Source: JAUREX01 sp964472135
Lineage (GTDB): Bacteria; Pseudomonadota; Alphaproteobacteria; Rhodobacterales; Rhodobacteraceae
Length of the DNA stretch: 37,238 nucleotides
NCBI GenBank assembly: GCA_964472135.1
Contig: CAYYJB010000020.1
Span: forward strand, 1-37,238
Direction of reading: 5' to 3'
Shown here: in pieces, positions 15,217 through 23,192 of the stretch
How positions within the stretch are numbered: position 1 is the stretch's first letter
Layout of the letters: each line of letters begins with the position of its first letter
Made by a program: the position numbers and the translations under genes
Notes under the pieces: generated by a model
Databases searched by the model: none
What the model was told of the DNA's origin: nothing
The model's input: the letters and a program-made list of their open reading frames with translations, nothing else

Positions 15217-16112
15217 GCCGGCGCGCCCCGGGCCAGCGCGCGCACCGCATCGGGCGTGACCGCGCCCCGCGCGCCCTCGGGCGCCGAGACATGCAGCGCC
15301 GCCGCCGCCTGCCCGAAGGCAGCCGCCGCGGCGAGCGCATCGCCCGCATCGAGCCGGGCGGCGAGCGCGCCCACGAACGCATCCCCCGCCCCGTGGGTCG
15401 AGACGACGGCGACGGGGTGCGCGGGGCTCGCCCGCGTCGCCCCCCCCTCGCAGAGGACAAGCCCCCCCGCCCCGAGCGTCACGATCACCGCCCGCGGCCC
15501 GAGTGCCGCGAGGCCCCGCGCCGCCTCGGCCGCGTCCCCGATTTCGGGCAGGCCCAGCATGTCGGCGGCCTCGACCCGGTTGACGATCAGCACATCGACG
15601 AGCGCCATGAGCTCGGGCGAGACCGCGCGCGCAGGCGCCGCGTTCAGCACCGTGCGCGCCCCCGCCCCGCGCGCCGCCCGCGCGGCGGCGAGGTTCACGG
15701 CCTCGGGCACCTCGTTTTGCAGCACGAGCACGCGCGCATCCGCGGGCAGCGCGATGGCGGCGGGATCGATCCGCAGATTGGCGGCCGAGACGATGACCGC
15801 GCCATAGCTGCCGTCCGCCTCGATGATCGCGACACTCATCCCCGAGGCGCCCGCATCGCGCCCCACCCCGCGGCAATCGACCCCGGCGGCCGCGAGTGCG
15901 CCAAGCAGCCTGTCGCCGAAGGCGTCCGACCCGACCATCCCGGCCATCGCGACGCGCGCGCCCATCCGCGCCGCCGCCACCGCCTGATTGCCGCCCTTGC
16001 CACCCGGCACATAATCGACCGCCTCGCCGCGCACGGTCTCGTCCTGCCGCGGCAGGTGCGGCGCGCGGACGATGACATCGAGGTGGAGCGAGCCCGCGAC
16101 CAGAACGCTCAT
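15213..16112 (-). CDS. Ribokinase-like PfkB sugar kinase, copy 2
   Basis: A 299-residue PfkB-family kinase. D12 (SLHLDV) and GGKGGNQ (37-43) form the sugar site, and HGAGDAF gives the anion hole with D244 as catalytic base. It is only distantly similar to the ribokinase at 107-1024 outside the motifs, so it probably serves another substrate. Its ATG overlaps the TIM-barrel isomerase stop as ATGA (16109-16112), and both follow the GntR gene in one leftward operon. Isomerase plus kinase could convert an aldose to a ketose phosphate, a phosphorylative branch parallel to the oxidative one. This pairing is an inference. Confidence 0.85.
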   Translation of the reverse strand: MSVLVAGSLHLDVIVRAPHLPRQDETVRGEAVDYVPGGKGGNQAVAAARMGARVAMAGMVGSDAFGDRLLGALAAAGVDCRGVGRDAGASGMSVAIIEADGSYGAVIVSAANLRIDPAAIALPADARVLVLQNEVPEAVNLAAARAARGAGARTVLNAAPARAVSPELMALVDVLIVNRVEAADMLGLPEIGDAAEAARGLAALGPRAVIVTLGAGGLVLCEGGATRASPAHPVAVVSTHGAGDAFVGALAARLDAGDALAAAAAFGQAAAALHVSAPEGARGAVTPDAVRALARGAPA

Positions 16113-17089
16113 CGCGCACCATAGAGCGCGTCGGCCACGATCCGCAGCCCCGCGGGCGCATCCTGCGCCGCAATCGCGGCCGCGAGCGCCGGATCATGGG
16201 CAAGCCGCGCGGCAATGGCGCGCAGCCGTTCCGCCATCACGATGTTCGCGGCCGCCTCGGCGCAGGGGTCGGCGCCGCCGTGGTCGGGGAAGGTGTCGAA
16301 ATAGATCACCCCGTCATAGCCCATCCGTTCGAGCGCCACGAACAGCTCGACCGTCTGGACGGGATGGACCGAGCCCACCATCAGCCCGTCGTCGCGCTTG
16401 CCGTAGCCGTCGTTGAGATGCACGCCGAGGAGCCGCGAGCGCCGCGCGATCAGCGCCGCCGAATGGGCGGGTAGTTCGTCGGCATAGAGGACATGGGCGA
16501 AATCGAGCGTGACGCCGAGATTCGCCCGCCCCGCCTCGGCGATGGCCAGAAGCGTCGTGCCGATGTCGGGCATGAGCGCATAGGCGCGCGGCTCGTTGGG
16601 CTTGTATTCGAGCGCGATGTCGATGCCCGCATGATGGTCCGCGACCTCGGCGATGGCGGCGACGGTATCATCCCACATCCGCCCATAATCGCCCTGGAAC
16701 GAATAATCGACCCCGTCCTGCCCGAGCCAGAGCGTCATCAGCCGCCCGCCCATTTCGGCCAGCGCGTCGATGCCGCGCTTCGTCTCGTCGATGGCGGCGC
16801 GGCGGGTGGCGGGGTCGGGGTTGGTGAAGGCGCCGAGGCGATAGCCCGGGTGGGTATAATAGCGCATCGCGAGACCGTTGAGCGCGATGCCGTGGCCATC
16901 GAGCAGCGCCCGCACCTCGGGCGCGGTCGCATCGGCGAAGTGGTCGGGATAGTTCAGATCCGCCGCGTCGATCCCCGGCACCGAGGCCGCGCGGCCGAGC
17001 ATCCCCGCAAGCGTCGGCCGGCCCGGAAGCCCCACCTTGAAGGCATTGAGCCGCGCGGCATAGCGCGGTCGGTTCGGCAGATCGGGCAT
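16109..17089 (-). CDS. Xylose-isomerase-like TIM barrel sugar isomerase/epimerase
   Basis: A 326-residue protein of the AP-endonuclease-2/xylose isomerase-like fold. Metal ligands line up as E161 (LEYKPNEPR), D196 with H199 (LDFAH), H224 (HLND, with D227) and D265 (YFDTFPD). The EYKPNEPR motif is characteristic of the L-rhamnose isomerase/tagatose-epimerase branch. Family members interconvert free aldoses and ketoses or epimerise ketoses. It lies 15 bases after the GntR gene and overlaps ribokinase 2. L-fucose, L-rhamnose or a related hexose is the likely substrate group from context, not from sequence. Confidence 0.82.
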   Translation of the reverse strand: MPDLPNRPRYAARLNAFKVGLPGRPTLAGMLGRAASVPGIDAADLNYPDHFADATAPEVRALLDGHGIALNGLAMRYYTHPGYRLGAFTNPDPATRRAAIDETKRGIDALAEMGGRLMTLWLGQDGVDYSFQGDYGRMWDDTVAAIAEVADHHAGIDIALEYKPNEPRAYALMPDIGTTLLAIAEAGRANLGVTLDFAHVLYADELPAHSAALIARRSRLLGVHLNDGYGKRDDGLMVGSVHPVQTVELFVALERMGYDGVIYFDTFPDHGGADPCAEAAANIVMAERLRAIAARLAHDPALAAAIAAQDAPAGLRIVADALYGAR

Positions 17090-17104
17090 CGGGGACCTTC
17101 GGGT

Positions 17105-17842
17105 TCAGGGGCGGGCAAACAGCCCCGGGTGGGTTTGGGTCAGCGGTTCGAGGTTCGGCACGAGGCGCGCGAGATGGGCGCGCATCGCCTCGGCCGCACG
17201 CGGGCCGTCGCGGGCCTCGAGTGCCGCAAGGATCGCGCGATGCTCGGCGAGGGTCTCGGCCACCCGGCCGGGGCGCGGCAGCACGAGGCGGCGGGCGCGG
17301 TTGACATGCACCCAGGCCGTCTCGGACATCGCCGCGAGCCGCCGGAAACCCGAGGCGCCGAGGATGATCGCGTGCATCTGCGCGTCCTGTTCATAGAACC
17401 CCGCGATGTCGCCGTCGGCCACCAGCGCCTCTTGCAGACGCAGGTTGCGGCGCAGGAGCACGAGCGTCTCCTCGCCGATCGCGGGGGCGACATGGGCCAC
17501 CGTCGCGACCTCGAGCGCCTCGCGCAGAAAGGCACCCTCGCGGATCTCCTCCATCGAGAATCGCGCGACGAAGCTGCCCGCCTGCGGCACCACATCGATC
17601 AGCCCTTCGGCCGCGAGCCGCGCGACCGCCTCGGCCACCGGGCTGCGCGAGATGCCGAGGCCCGCGCAGATCTCGGGCTTGCGCAGCATCTCGCCGGGGC
17701 GGAGCGCGAGCGTCAGGATCGCGTCCTTGAGCGCGCCATAGACCCGCTGGGCGAGCGAGCCCTGAAACCGCTCGAGCGGGGGCAGCGCGCGCGCCTGATC
17801 GATGTTTGGCGCTTGCAGCAGGAAGGCATCGGTCTGTAACAT
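17105..17842 (-). CDS. GntR-family regulator, FadR subfamily (FCD ligand domain)
   Basis: A 245-residue transcription factor. A winged helix-turn-helix occupies about residues 28-95 (core 'RKPEICAGLGISRSPVAEAVARL'), followed by an all-helical FCD domain with likely metal ligands in the 'EQDAQMHA' helix and later His residues. FadR-type regulators usually repress sugar-acid or organic-acid genes and release DNA on binding a metabolite. It is first in an operon with the isomerase and ribokinase 2 and divergent from the UxaA-type dehydratase. Its start codon lies inside a CATG-repeat operator matching the one at 3259-3274, which implies autoregulation and control of transporter 1. No strong Shine-Dalgarno sequence precedes the ATG. 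Confidence 0.92.
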   Translation of the reverse strand: MLQTDAFLLQAPNIDQARALPPLERFQGSLAQRVYGALKDAILTLALRPGEMLRKPEICAGLGISRSPVAEAVARLAAEGLIDVVPQAGSFVARFSMEEIREGAFLREALEVATVAHVAPAIGEETLVLLRRNLRLQEALVADGDIAGFYEQDAQMHAIILGASGFRRLAAMSETAWVHVNRARRLVLPRPGRVAETLAEHRAILAALEARDGPRAAEAMRAHLARLVPNLEPLTQTHPGLFARP

Positions 17843-17855
17843 GCTACCATGCTAG
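17836..17855. promoter_or_regulatory. GntR-type double operator overlapping the regulator start codon
   Basis: GTAACATGCTAC (17836-17847) and CTACCATGCTAG (17844-17855) are overlapping 10/12 palindromes whose CATG cores are 8 bases apart. The stretch 17840-17855 matches 3259-3274 at 14 of 16 positions. The GntR ATG (17840-17842, minus strand) is part of the first core. The site also lies 46 bases before the UxaA-type gene on the other strand. Confidence 0.7.
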
Positions 17856-17901
17856 CCGGACCCCCTGCCCTGTCAAGCGACCCGAAGCCGGACCGATCAC
17901 C

Positions 17902-19437
17902 ATGCCCGCCGACACCCCCCCTTCCCAGCACCGCCTGATCCGCCTCCACCCCTCCGACAGCGTGCTGATCGCGCTCGCGGATCTGCCGGCGGGCACGCCC
18001 CTGCCCGAGGGCGGCGCGACGCTTGGCCATATCCCGCGGGGCCACAAGGTCGCGTCCGCCCCGATTGCCGCGGGTGCGGCGGTGCGCCGCTATGGCCAGA
18101 TCATCGGGGTCGCGACCGAGGGCATCGAGCGGGGCGCGCATGTCCATTCCCACAACCTCGGGATGGGCGCGCACGAGCGCGACTATGCGTTTTCCTCCGA
18201 CGTCCGCCCCCTGCCCGCGCCGGCGGCGGCGCGGCACTTCATGGGCTATCACCGCGCCGACGGGCAGGTGGGCACGCGCAACTATCTGGGCGTGCTGACC
18301 TCGGTCAACTGTTCGGGCTCGGTCGCGCGCTTCATCGCCGAAGAGGCCGAGCGCAGCGGGCTTCTGGCCGATTTCCCCGGCGTCGATGGGGTCGTGCCGA
18401 TCGTGCACGGCTCGGGCTGCGGGATGTCGGGCAAGGACGAGGGGTACGCGACGCTCTATCGCACGCTTCAGGGCTATGCGCGCAACCCCAATTTCGCGGG
18501 CATCCTGCTGGTCGGTCTCGGCTGCGAGGTGATGCAGGTGCCCGACCTCGTCGGTCGGGGGCGGATGCGGGCCGACGACAACTTCCGCCACATGACGATC
18601 CAGGCGACCGGCGGCACGCGCAAGACGGTCGAGCGCGGCCTTGCCATCCTGCGCGAGATGGCCGAGGGCGCGGGGCGCGCGCGCCGCGCGCCGGCGGGGC
18701 TCGGGCATCTGATGGTCGGGATGCAATGCGGCGGCTCGGACGGCTATTCGGGCATCACGGCAAACCCCGCCCTCGGCGTCGCCTCGGACCTGCTGGTGGC
18801 GCAGGGCGGCACCACGATCCTGTCCGAGACGCCCGAGATCTACGGCGCCGAGCATCTGCTCACGCGCCGGGCCGTGACGCCCGAGGTGGGCGCCAAGATC
18901 GTCGAGCGCATCCGCTGGTGGGAGGACTACACCGCCCGCATGGGTGGCGAGATGGACAACAACCCCTCGCCCGGCAACAAGCGCGGCGGCCTCACGACGA
19001 TCCTCGAGAAATCGCTCGGCGCCGTCGCCAAGGGCGGCACCGCGCCGCTCGCCGAGGTCTACCGCTTTGCCGAGCCGATCACGACGCGGGGCTTTGTCTA
19101 CATGGACAGCCCCGGCTATGATCCGTGCTCGGTCACGGGCCAGATCGCCTCGGGGGCGAACCTGATCGTCTTCACGACGGGGCGGGGGTCGGTGTCGGGC
19201 TACAAGCCCACGCCCTGCATCAAGATCGCGACCAACACCGAGATGTATGAACACATGTCCGAGGACATGGACCTCAACTGCGGCGACATCGTGAGCGCGG
19301 GGGTGAGCCTCGAGGCCAAGGGTGCCGAGATCCTCGATCTGATGGTGCGCGTGGCCTCGGGCGAGCGGACGAAGAGCGAGGAGCTGGGCTTTGGCGGTGC
19401 GGAATTCGTGCCCTGGGCCATGGGCGCGGTAATGTGA
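17902..19437 (+). CDS. UxaA-family sugar-acid dehydratase (altronate dehydratase-like)
   Basis: A 511-residue protein of the altronate/galactarate dehydratase family, full length. Residues about 10-85 form the SAF domain, ending in the His-rich GAHVHSHN. The catalytic domain begins near 114 (MGYHRADGQVGTRNYLG), then 'CSGS', 'HGSGCGMSG', 'GCEVMQV', 'GMQCGGSDGYSGITANP' and 'DNNPSPGNKRGGL'. These are standard Fe-dependent dehydratase motifs. E. coli UxaA makes 2-keto-3-deoxygluconate from D-altronate. Here the downstream SDR resembles a 2-keto-3-deoxy-L-fuconate dehydrogenase, so the substrate may be L-fuconate or a stereochemically similar acid (inference). An upstream in-frame ATG at 17806 lies inside gntR and is rejected. 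Confidence 0.9.
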   Translation: MPADTPPSQHRLIRLHPSDSVLIALADLPAGTPLPEGGATLGHIPRGHKVASAPIAAGAAVRRYGQIIGVATEGIERGAHVHSHNLGMGAHERDYAFSSDVRPLPAPAAARHFMGYHRADGQVGTRNYLGVLTSVNCSGSVARFIAEEAERSGLLADFPGVDGVVPIVHGSGCGMSGKDEGYATLYRTLQGYARNPNFAGILLVGLGCEVMQVPDLVGRGRMRADDNFRHMTIQATGGTRKTVERGLAILREMAEGAGRARRAPAGLGHLMVGMQCGGSDGYSGITANPALGVASDLLVAQGGTTILSETPEIYGAEHLLTRRAVTPEVGAKIVERIRWWEDYTARMGGEMDNNPSPGNKRGGLTTILEKSLGAVAKGGTAPLAEVYRFAEPITTRGFVYMDSPGYDPCSVTGQIASGANLIVFTTGRGSVSGYKPTPCIKIATNTEMYEHMSEDMDLNCGDIVSAGVSLEAKGAEILDLMVRVASGERTKSEELGFGGAEFVPWAMGAVM

Positions 19438-19448
19438 AGGGGACGGAC

Positions 19449-20195
19449 ATGCGACTGAAGGGGAAACGTGCGCTGGTGACGGCGGCGGGGGCGGGGATCG
19501 GCCGGGCGACGGCGCTGGCCTATGCCGCCGAGGGTGCCGAGGTGATCGCGACGGACATCAACGCCGCGGCGCTCGCCGACATCGCGGGGGGGCGGATCAC
19601 GGCCCGGCGGCTCGATGTCACCGATCCGGCCGCGGTCTCGGGACTTGCGGCCGAGACGGGCGCCCTCGACATCCTCTTCAACTGCGCGGGCATCGTGCAG
19701 CACGGCTCGATCCTCGAGTGCGACGAGGCGATGCTCGATGCCGCGCTCGCGATCAACGTGCGCGGCACGCATCGGGTCACGCGCGCCTTCCTTCCCGCGA
19801 TGCTGGAATCGGGCGGCGGGTCGATCATCGCGGTCGCCTCGGCCGTCTCCTCGATGATCGCGGCGCCCAACCGCTATGCCTATGGCGCGACCAAGGCCGC
19901 CGTCATCGGGATGATGAAATCCGTCGCCGCCGATTTCGTGACGCGCGGCATCCGCGCCAACGCGATCTGCCCCGGCACGATCGAAAGCCCGAGCTGGCAC
20001 GCGCGCGTGCGCGCCGCGGGCGAGGCCATGGGCGATGTCGATGCCGCCCGCGCGGCCTTCATCGCGCGCCAGCCGATGGGCCGGATCGGCCAGCCCGAAG
20101 AGATCGCGGCCCTCGCCGTCTATCTCGCCTCGGACGAGAGCGCCTTCCTCACCGGGCAGGCCATCGCGATCGACGGCGGCTGGACCAACGTCTGA
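19449..20195 (+). CDS. SDR, 2-keto-3-deoxy-L-fuconate 4-dehydrogenase-like
   Basis: A 248-residue classical short-chain dehydrogenase. The cofactor motif TAAGAGIG is at residues 11-18, D36 (ATDIN) favours NAD over NADP, and the active site has S131/S134 with Y145 and K149. The phrases VIATDIN, FNCAGIVQHGS, TKAAVIGMMKSVAADF and CPGTIESPS closely follow the bacterial 2-keto-3-deoxy-L-fuconate dehydrogenases and the related DHRS6-type SDRs. It would oxidise C4 of the 2-keto-3-deoxy acid made by the preceding dehydratase to the 2,4-diketo acid. The ATG at 19449 follows GAAGGGGACGG; a GTG at 19434 overlaps the dehydratase stop but lacks a site. The expected diketo acid hydrolase is not in the window. 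Confidence 0.85.
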   Translation: MRLKGKRALVTAAGAGIGRATALAYAAEGAEVIATDINAAALADIAGGRITARRLDVTDPAAVSGLAAETGALDILFNCAGIVQHGSILECDEAMLDAALAINVRGTHRVTRAFLPAMLESGGGSIIAVASAVSSMIAAPNRYAYGATKAAVIGMMKSVAADFVTRGIRANAICPGTIESPSWHARVRAAGEAMGDVDAARAAFIARQPMGRIGQPEEIAALAVYLASDESAFLTGQAIAIDGGWTNV

Positions 20196-20210
20196 TCCCT
20201 AGGAGGTCAG
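20192..20210. terminator. Weak hairpin between two convergent SDR genes
   Basis: CTGATC and GGTCAG pair with one G-T wobble around a 7-base loop. The stop codons of the convergent SDR genes, 3 bases apart, both lie in it. There is no T-tract. Confidence 0.22.
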
Positions 20211-20948
20211 CCGGCGGTCGAGGTGGACATAGCCGCCATCGACATGGATCCACTGGCCGGTGGTGTGGGCCGACCGGGGCGAGAGCAGAAAGGCCACCAT
20301 CGCCGCCATCTCCGCCGGTTCGGTCATCCGGCGGCCGAGGGGGATCGACGCCTCGATCCGCGCGCGCGCGGCCTCCGGATCGGGCAGGGATGCCAGCCAG
20401 TCGGCATACATGGGCGTCATCACCTCGGCAGGCAGGACCGCGTTGACGCGCACCCCGTGCGGCGCAAGTTCGGCCGCCCATTCCCGCGTCAGGCCGAGCT
20501 GCGCGGCCTTCGCCGCGACATAGCCCGAAGTGCCGCCCTGCCCCGTCACCGCCGTCTTCGAGGCGATGTTGACGATCGCTCCGCGGGTGGCGATCAGCGC
20601 CGCGCGGCAGAGATGGGCGAGCGTGTAGTAGTGGCCGAGGTTGCGCATCACGCTCGCACGGAACGCCTCGGGCCCGGCATCGAGCCCCACGCCGTCGTTG
20701 CGACCCGCACAGTTCACGAGGCCGTGGATCGCGCCATGGCGGGCGAGCGTGCCGGCCACCGCCCTCTCGCAGGCCGCATCATCGCCAAGGTCGAGCGTGA
20801 TGCCCTCGGCCCCGTCGGGCAAGACCGGCTGGCGGTCGAGCGCCACGACCCGCGCCCCCTCGGCCACCAGCGCGGCCGCGATCGCCGCCCCGATCCCCGA
20901 CGCCGCCCCGGAAACGATGATGACCCTGCCGCCCAGATGAAGATCCAT
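20199..20948 (-). CDS. SDR, L-fucose dehydrogenase-like
   Basis: A 249-residue classical SDR with SGAASGIG at residues 13-20, acidic D38 for NAD, and active-site S130, Y143 and K147. 'ASKTAVTGQGGTSGYVAAK', 'VLPAEVMTPMY' and the ending 'VDGGYVHLDR' are the pattern I associate with bacterial SDRs annotated as L-fucose dehydrogenase. That enzyme oxidises the free sugar to fuconolactone. It would duplicate the proposed activity of the aldo/keto reductase at 13345-14379. The ATG at 20948 is chosen because GGGAGG lies 5 bases before it; a GTG two codons earlier is unlikely. It is 61 bases downstream of the LacI gene stop, so it may be the tail of the long leftward operon or be transcribed on its own. 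Confidence 0.8.
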   Translation of the reverse strand: MDLHLGGRVIIVSGAASGIGAAIAAALVAEGARVVALDRQPVLPDGAEGITLDLGDDAACERAVAGTLARHGAIHGLVNCAGRNDGVGLDAGPEAFRASVMRNLGHYYTLAHLCRAALIATRGAIVNIASKTAVTGQGGTSGYVAAKAAQLGLTREWAAELAPHGVRVNAVLPAEVMTPMYADWLASLPDPEAARARIEASIPLGRRMTEPAEMAAMVAFLLSPRSAHTTGQWIHVDGGYVHLDRRLTS

Positions 20949-21009
20949 CCGCACCTCCCTTGCACGGCGCGCAGAAAAGCACGGAATGCCGCGCGACCCA
21001 AGCGCTGCT

Positions 21010-22023
21010 TCAGCGCGGATCCTGCGGCAGGCTCGAGGCGCGCAGCATCAGCCAGACGGGGGTGCGGGTTTCCGGGGGCGGCGGAACCGCCGTCTCGATC
21101 CAGCGCAGGATCGTCTGCGCGACCGAGGCGCCGAAGCCTGCGATGTCGCAGCGCACGGTGCTGAGGGGGGGGTGCGATTCGCCCGCCTCCTCTATGTCGT
21201 CGAAGCCCACGACGCGCAACTCGGTGCCGACATGGCGCCCCGCCTCGGCAAAGCCCCGCAGCATCCCGAGCGCCACGAGATCGTTGAAGCACACGACGCC
21301 GTCGACATCGCGATGCCGCTCGGCCAGAAGATGCGCCGCCGCCCGCCCGAAGCCGCGCGTCGCCCGGCCATGAAGCGTGACGGGCGGCGCGAGGCCGGCG
21401 CCCGCGTCCGCAAGCCCCGACATCCGCTCGCGCGTCACCCCCTGCCCCGCGATCCCGCCGACAAAGGCAAGACGGCGGGCGCCGAGCGCGCGCAGATGCG
21501 CGACCGCAAGGCGGCTCCCTTCGGCATAATCGGGCGCCGCGAAGGGAAAGCGCGCCCCGTCCCCCTCGACCCGCCGCAGCACCTGAAGGGCGGGGATGCC
21601 CGCCTGCGCCAGCGCCTCGAACGAGGGCGCCGCACCCGCGAGGCAGGGCGAGATCACGATGCCCTTCACGCCGTGCTCGATCATGGCGCCCACGACCTGC
21701 GCCTGGATGTCGGGATCCTCATCGGTGTTGGCGATGACCGTCGCATGCCCCCGCGCCGAGAGCGCCATCTGCACCGCGGTCGCGAATTCGGTGAAGAAGG
21801 GGTTCCTGAGATCGTTGATGATGAGCCCGATCAACCCTGTCCCGGTCCCGCGCAGGTTGGCGGCGGCGCGGTTGTAGACATATCCCGTCCGCGCCATCGC
21901 CGCGCGCACCGCCGCGCGCGTTTCCTCGCGCACGAGCGGGCTGTCGCGCAGCACGAGCGAGACGGTCGATTTCGACACCCCCGCCGCCTCAGCGACCTCG
22001 ACGATGGTGGGCCGGCGCCTCAC
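21010..22023 (-). CDS. LacI-family regulator 2, at the end of the long operon
   Basis: A 337-residue LacI/GalR regulator. The N-terminal helix-turn-helix (TIVEVAEAAGVSKSTVSLVL) and hinge (YVYNRAAANLRG) are intact, followed by a periplasmic-binding-protein-like domain with GLIINDLRNPFF and the late VVGFDDIEE. It starts with GTG at 22023 and overlaps the DUF993 stop by 4 bases, so it is translated as part of the operon that begins at 31101. Placing a repressor last in the operon it belongs to would give feedback, but its operator is not identified. The 54-base gap downstream leads to an SDR gene. Confidence 0.92.
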   Translation of the reverse strand: MRRRPTIVEVAEAAGVSKSTVSLVLRDSPLVREETRAAVRAAMARTGYVYNRAAANLRGTGTGLIGLIINDLRNPFFTEFATAVQMALSARGHATVIANTDEDPDIQAQVVGAMIEHGVKGIVISPCLAGAAPSFEALAQAGIPALQVLRRVEGDGARFPFAAPDYAEGSRLAVAHLRALGARRLAFVGGIAGQGVTRERMSGLADAGAGLAPPVTLHGRATRGFGRAAAHLLAERHRDVDGVVCFNDLVALGMLRGFAEAGRHVGTELRVVGFDDIEEAGESHPPLSTVRCDIAGFGASVAQTILRWIETAVPPPPETRTPVWLMLRASSLPQDPR

Positions 22024-23189
22024 GCCGCCTCGACCCCGTGCAGGACCAGCAGCGCGCGCATCCGCGCCACCGCCAGATCGGGATCGAGCAAGAGCCCCGC
22101 CGCGTCCGCCAGGTGCAGGAGCCGCGCGTAATGGACGATGCCCCGCGCCGATTGCAGCCCCGCGGGCATCACGAACTGCCGCTGCAACCCGTTGAGCCAG
22201 GCGAGGAACGCAACACCGGCCTTGTAGTAGCGCGTGGGCGGCGCGAAGATCTCGTGCGCGAGCGGCACGGTCGGGTCGATGAGGGCGTGAAAGCCCGCAT
22301 CGTCGCCCCCGGCCAGCGCCTCGAGCGCCTGCGCCGCCGCCGGCGCGATCGCGGCGAAGATGCCCAGCAGCGCATCCGAATGGTGCCGCCTGTCGCCCGC
22401 GATCAGGTCGGGATAGTTGTAGTCGTCCCCGGTATAGAGCCGCACCCCCGCCGGCAGGCGCGCGCGCAGATCCTCCTCATGCGCGCGGTCGAGGAGCGAG
22501 ACCTTGATCCCGTCCACCCGGCCCGGATCGGCCGCGATGATGCCGAGCACCGTCTCGGTCGCCGCCGCGCGGTCGGTCGTGCCCCAATAGCCGCCGAGCG
22601 CGGGGTCGAACATCTCGCCCAGCCAGTGCAGGATCACGGGCCGGTCGGCGGCCCCGATCAGCCGGCGATAGAGGGCGGCGTAATCGGCGGGCGTCGCCCC
22701 GATGGCGGGAAGGGCGCGGGTCGCCATCAGGATCACCTGCGCGCCCGCCCCCTCGATCGCCTCGATCTGCGCGCGATAGGCGGCCTCGATCCGGGCAAGG
22801 TCGGTCAACTCGCGCAGGTCGTGCTGGTCGGTGCCCGCCCCGCAGGCGACGCGGGGCCGGGCGGGATGGGCGCGCGCCTCGGCCATCGTCCGGCCGATCA
22901 GCGCGCGCGCCGTCTCCCAGTCGAGGCCCATGCCGCGCTGCGCGGTGTCCATCACCTCGGCGAGCCCGAAACCCTGATCCCACAGCCACCGGCGAAAGCC
23001 GAGCGTCGCCTCCCAGTCGATCGCGGGCCGCCCGTCCCAGGGGGTGCGGGACGCGATGGGGTCGGCCACGACATGGGCGGCGGCAAAGGCCACCCGCGAC
23101 AGCGGCCGCCGAAGCGGCCGGGGCCGGATCGGGGTGCCAGAGGGGTGCCAGCGCATCAGCGTTCCATCGGCCTGCGGCAGGTGCAGCAT
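22020..23189 (-). CDS. DUF993 family protein (dihydrodipicolinate synthase-like TIM barrel)
   Basis: A 389-residue DUF993 protein, a family placed near DapA/N-acetylneuraminate lyase aldolases. The N-terminal 'RVAFAAAHVVADP' and 'RWLWDQGFGLAEVMDTAQRGMGLDW' are family hallmarks. The segment 'VDGIKVSLLD' supplies a Lys where class I aldolases form a Schiff base. 'LYTGDDYNYPDLI' and 'HSDALLGIFAAI' follow. It could cleave or condense a keto-acid, but no reaction is established for the family to my knowledge. It starts 3 bases after the GMC oxidoreductase stop and overlaps the LacI gene, so it belongs to the transport-oxidation operon. An aldolase would be a fitting final step after oxidation of an imported sugar. 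Confidence 0.82.
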   Translation of the reverse strand: MLHLPQADGTLMRWHPSGTPIRPRPLRRPLSRVAFAAAHVVADPIASRTPWDGRPAIDWEATLGFRRWLWDQGFGLAEVMDTAQRGMGLDWETARALIGRTMAEARAHPARPRVACGAGTDQHDLRELTDLARIEAAYRAQIEAIEGAGAQVILMATRALPAIGATPADYAALYRRLIGAADRPVILHWLGEMFDPALGGYWGTTDRAAATETVLGIIAADPGRVDGIKVSLLDRAHEEDLRARLPAGVRLYTGDDYNYPDLIAGDRRHHSDALLGIFAAIAPAAAQALEALAGGDDAGFHALIDPTVPLAHEIFAPPTRYYKAGVAFLAWLNGLQRQFVMPAGLQSARGIVHYARLLHLADAAGLLLDPDLAVARMRALLVLHGVEAA

Positions 23190-23192
23190 GGG

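Noticed and set aside
13285..16215. 976-codon minus-strand open frame
   Set aside because: It runs opposite the aldo/keto reductase and lactonase genes and out of frame with ribokinase 2, whose motifs are all in the other frames.
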